From Acinetobacter beijerinckii CIP 110307 (GTDB taxonomy: Bacteria > Pseudomonadota > Gammaproteobacteria > Pseudomonadales > Moraxellaceae), in the NCBI RefSeq assembly GCF_000369005.1, contig NZ_KB849765.1, forward strand, positions 124,001 through 188,000: a stretch of DNA of 64,000 nucleotides, in the 5' to 3' direction. How positions within the stretch are numbered: the stretch's first letter is position 1; each line of letters opens with the position of its first letter. The position numbers and the translations under genes were made by a program. The notes below the pieces were generated by a model, which saw only the letters and a list, made by a program, of their open reading frames with translations, ran no database searches and was not told the origin of the DNA. Positions 61,666 to 64,000 of the stretch are shown here, piece by piece.

Positions 61666-61902
61666 AAAATTTTGGTACTTCCTTGGATATGGCAATTATT
61701 ACATGCTGGCATCATCAATATGAACAGATTTCATTCGAATTTTAACCAACGTGTAGAACTCATTGGTCGTCATAATTAAATGACCAACAAGTACTTATCA
61801 TCAATATCATGTAGTTTTATCATATTCTGTACTGACAAAATGTAGCAAATCATTGCACAATTTAGCTATCGTTTTTTACATCAAAATTCAAACGGAATAC
61901 CT

Positions 61903-62922
61903 ATGATCGGCGCATTGATGCTAGACATTGCTGGCACAGAACTTAATCAAGAAGATATTGAACTATTACAAGCTCCGCAAGTCGGAGGGATGATTTTATT
62001 TGGGCGAAATATTGAATCACCTCAACAAGTTCGCGCTTTAACAGACCATATGCGTCAAGTACGTCCAGATATTTTAATCGCTGTAGACCAAGAAGGAGGT
62101 CGTGTACAACGTTTAAGACAAGGCTTTACCTTATTACCTGCGATGGGCAGACTGGGTGAACATTACTTAGAACATCCACAACAAACAATTGAATTAGCCG
62201 AACAATGTGGTTGGTTAATGGCAATCGAAGTGCTCGCTGTTGGTATCGACTTCAGTTTCGCCCCAGTTTTAGATCTGAATGATATTAGTGATGTGATTGG
62301 AGATCGTGGTTTTTCCAAAAATATTCAAGACATTATTCCACTCGCAAGCGCATTTATGCGTGGCATGAAAAAAGCAGGGATGGCAACAACAGGGAAACAT
62401 TTCCCAGGACATGGCTCTGTTAAAGCGGACTCACATGTCGCTGCGGCAATTGATAGTCGTTCATATCAAGAAATTTATGATAATGATATGCAAAGTTTTA
62501 TCAAGCTCATGCCACAACTGGATGCGCTGATGCCTGCACATGTGATTTATGATCAAGTCGATCCAAATCCAGCGGGCTTTTCTCCATTTTGGCTACAACA
62601 AATTTTACGTCAAGAAATGAAATTTGAAGGCGTTTTATTTTCTGATGATCTCAGCATGCAAGCGGCATGTGTTGCGGGTGGTGCAGATGCTCGCATTCAA
62701 GCCGCTTTAAATGCGGGTTGTGATATGGGCTTAGTCTGTAATGACCGCTCAGCAGCATGTCATGCTTTAGATGGCATTCAAACATTAGCACTGCCAAATC
62801 AACAACGACTTGAGCGTATGCGTGGTCATATTCCAAATATTCAAATCGGTAATACATTATCTTTAGATGAAAACTGGCAAAACGTCAGAAAAGTCATTGA
62901 AGACTTTAAGAATTCGTTTTAA
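61903..62922 (+). CDS. nagZ: Beta-N-acetylglucosaminidase NagZ
   Basis: This 339-residue GH3 enzyme removes GlcNAc from anhydromuropeptides in cytoplasmic peptidoglycan recycling. The acid/base loop is KHFPGHGSVKADSH and the nucleophile Asp is in FSDDLSMQA. The product can induce AmpC-type beta-lactamase where AmpR is present. Length is normal. The ATG has no strong ribosome site nearby. Confidence 0.95.
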   Translation: MIGALMLDIAGTELNQEDIELLQAPQVGGMILFGRNIESPQQVRALTDHMRQVRPDILIAVDQEGGRVQRLRQGFTLLPAMGRLGEHYLEHPQQTIELAEQCGWLMAIEVLAVGIDFSFAPVLDLNDISDVIGDRGFSKNIQDIIPLASAFMRGMKKAGMATTGKHFPGHGSVKADSHVAAAIDSRSYQEIYDNDMQSFIKLMPQLDALMPAHVIYDQVDPNPAGFSPFWLQQILRQEMKFEGVLFSDDLSMQAACVAGGADARIQAALNAGCDMGLVCNDRSAACHALDGIQTLALPNQQRLERMRGHIPNIQIGNTLSLDENWQNVRKVIEDFKNSF

Positions 62923-63049
62923 TTTGCTGTATAGCTATAGATGATGTAACGATTCATCTGCAATTGACCTATTTAAACCATGATAGGTCAATTTCCTCGC
63001 GCAAATGGGTTGTGCATGGGAAACACAATAAAAATTGAGTCTAGGACAG

Positions 63050-63892
63050 ATGACACAACAACTTTCGAAACATCGCCATATTTCATTTACTGCGCACTAT
63101 ACAGGTTATATTTGGTATCAAATGGGGATTTCTCATCCTGCCCTAGCAACTGCAAAAGGAAAAACACTTGCAGCACTGGTACACCCAATTGAAAGTTGGG
63201 CTGAGAAATATGTTGGTGGCAGTATGCGAACAACATTAAAGCAACGACATACCATGCTAGATCAACATTTAGAAAAGCTGATTGAACAACATCCTGATTT
63301 ACAAGTTCTTGAAATTGCATGTGGTCTTTCACCACGAGGTTGGTGGTTTAGACAGCATTACCCAAGCATTCTATATCGTGAATTAGATTTGCCAGATATG
63401 GCAGCAACAAAACAAGCAGCCCTACAACAAATTGAGACAGATTCAAAAGATGTGCTATCTGTTGATTTATTTACAGATGCTTTTGCCTCGGCTTTCAAGG
63501 TATTTGATCCTCAACGTCCACTGGTCATTATTAGTGAAGGTTTAATTAATTATTTTGAAAAACCTCTTTTACAGCAATTAATACAAGCAATTGCTTCATA
63601 TGGTCGTAACTTTAAGGAACTTCATTATTTAACTGATATTTATCCTGAACCAACTCAAAATAAATTGGCGACCATTATTTGGAATAGCAGTCGCTTGCTT
63701 AAATGGATGTCTCGTAGTGCATTTAGTTTTCATTTTAAAACGCCTGCTGAAGTCGAAACTTTTTTTCACGGTGCAGGATTTGGACAAGTTGAAGTACTGC
63801 AACCCAAACAATTTTTTGAAAATGTTGATCTAGAAAGTAATCAAGAACACTTGGGTGATTTAGTTTGGATGATCCAAGCAACCAATAAGTAG
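63050..63892 (+). CDS. PPM1-like (leucine carboxyl methyltransferase family) SAM methyltransferase
   Basis: This 280-residue class I methyltransferase has an SAM pocket in LEIACGLSPRGWWF and an acidic Asp in LDLPDMAA, with the PPM1-like central LVIISEGLINYFEK. The ATG at 63050 is chosen because AGGA precedes it by 3 bases; the TTG upstream adds five residues. The substrate is unknown in bacteria. It is the last complete gene in the window. Confidence 0.85.
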   Translation: MTQQLSKHRHISFTAHYTGYIWYQMGISHPALATAKGKTLAALVHPIESWAEKYVGGSMRTTLKQRHTMLDQHLEKLIEQHPDLQVLEIACGLSPRGWWFRQHYPSILYRELDLPDMAATKQAALQQIETDSKDVLSVDLFTDAFASAFKVFDPQRPLVIISEGLINYFEKPLLQQLIQAIASYGRNFKELHYLTDIYPEPTQNKLATIIWNSSRLLKWMSRSAFSFHFKTPAEVETFFHGAGFGQVEVLQPKQFFENVDLESNQEHLGDLVWMIQATNK

Positions 63893-63907
63893 TTTATAAA
63901 AAAGACA

Positions 63908-63934
63908 AAAGTGGCAATTTGCCACTTTCTTTTT
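63908..63934. terminator. Bidirectional terminator at the right end
   Basis: Arms aaagtggca and tgccacttt around a short loop, followed by TTTT. It lies between the methyltransferase gene and the minus-strand gene at the edge. Confidence 0.75.
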
Positions 63935-63948
63935 AGATCAAAATATTC

Positions 63949-64000
63949 TCAGTCTTTAAGCTCTTTTTGACGCTCAATGAATCGAGTCAGGCGTTCAGCA
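63949..64000 (-). CDS. C-terminal fragment of a minus-strand gene
   Basis: Sixteen codons and a TGA stop are visible: AERLTRFIERQKELKD. It looks like the helical end of a larger cytoplasmic protein, but it is too short to assign. The frame is supported only by its position after a terminator and absence of stops. Confidence 0.35.
   Translation of the reverse strand, partial: AERLTRFIERQKELKD

Overview
The window looks like chromosomal DNA of an AT-rich gammaproteobacterium of the family Moraxellaceae, most likely Acinetobacter. This rests on recognised protein families, gene order, the visibly AT-rich spacers, and the rRNA operon layout (16S, tRNA-Ile, tRNA-Ala, 23S, 5S). The genus is an inference; no database search was run.

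Layout from left to right. Bases 1-6303 hold the tail of an alpha/beta hydrolase, a membrane-bound MHYT-GGDEF-EAL cyclic-di-GMP enzyme, and the branched-chain amino acid cluster ilvI-ilvH-ilvC on the minus strand. Bases 6800-12500 hold a DUF4124 protein, then leuS, lptE, holA and a Sir2-like gene. Bases 12600-17900 encode a MacA-MacB-TolC-like tripartite exporter and a small lipoprotein. Bases 18150-19140 contain two unrecognised small membrane protein genes wedged before fabI; they look accessory. Bases 19300-24130 are housekeeping: fabI, a Bax-inhibitor-1 protein, orn, rsgA, and a rhodanese-grxC-secB operon. Bases 24180-26600 form a tight minus-strand alkylation-repair operon (Ada-like transferase, 2OG-Fe(II) oxygenase, free-standing Ada zinc-domain-like protein, AlkB-like dioxygenase). 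Bases 26800-40270 hold a cytochrome b562, coaBC, radC, a bestrophin, an rnm-yciB-yciI group, mnmC, a YajQ-family gene, msrC, trxC and several hydrolases.

Bases 40430-43460 hold a large lipoprotein with bacterial Ig-like repeats and an internally deleted IS5/IS427-type insertion sequence. A complete minus-strand rRNA operon follows (about 43507-49340), with its terminator, long processing stems around 16S and 23S, and two candidate tandem promoters. Bases 49490-51730 encode a YfiR-YfiN-YfiB type cyclic-di-GMP module. The rest holds a metallophosphoesterase, a phospholipase-D-like lipoprotein, plsC, a 46-residue membrane protein, hflX, an LrgA/LrgB pair, two tandem DUF2147 paralogues with near-identical promoters, prc, nagZ and a PPM1-like methyltransferase.

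Functional themes are branched-chain amino acid synthesis, cell-envelope biogenesis and turnover (lptE, plsC, prc, nagZ, LrgAB), drug or peptide export, two separate cyclic-di-GMP inputs, and repair of alkylation and oxidation damage. The best candidates for undescribed biology are the two-gene membrane module at 18188-19133 and the split Ada arrangement at 24182-26593.
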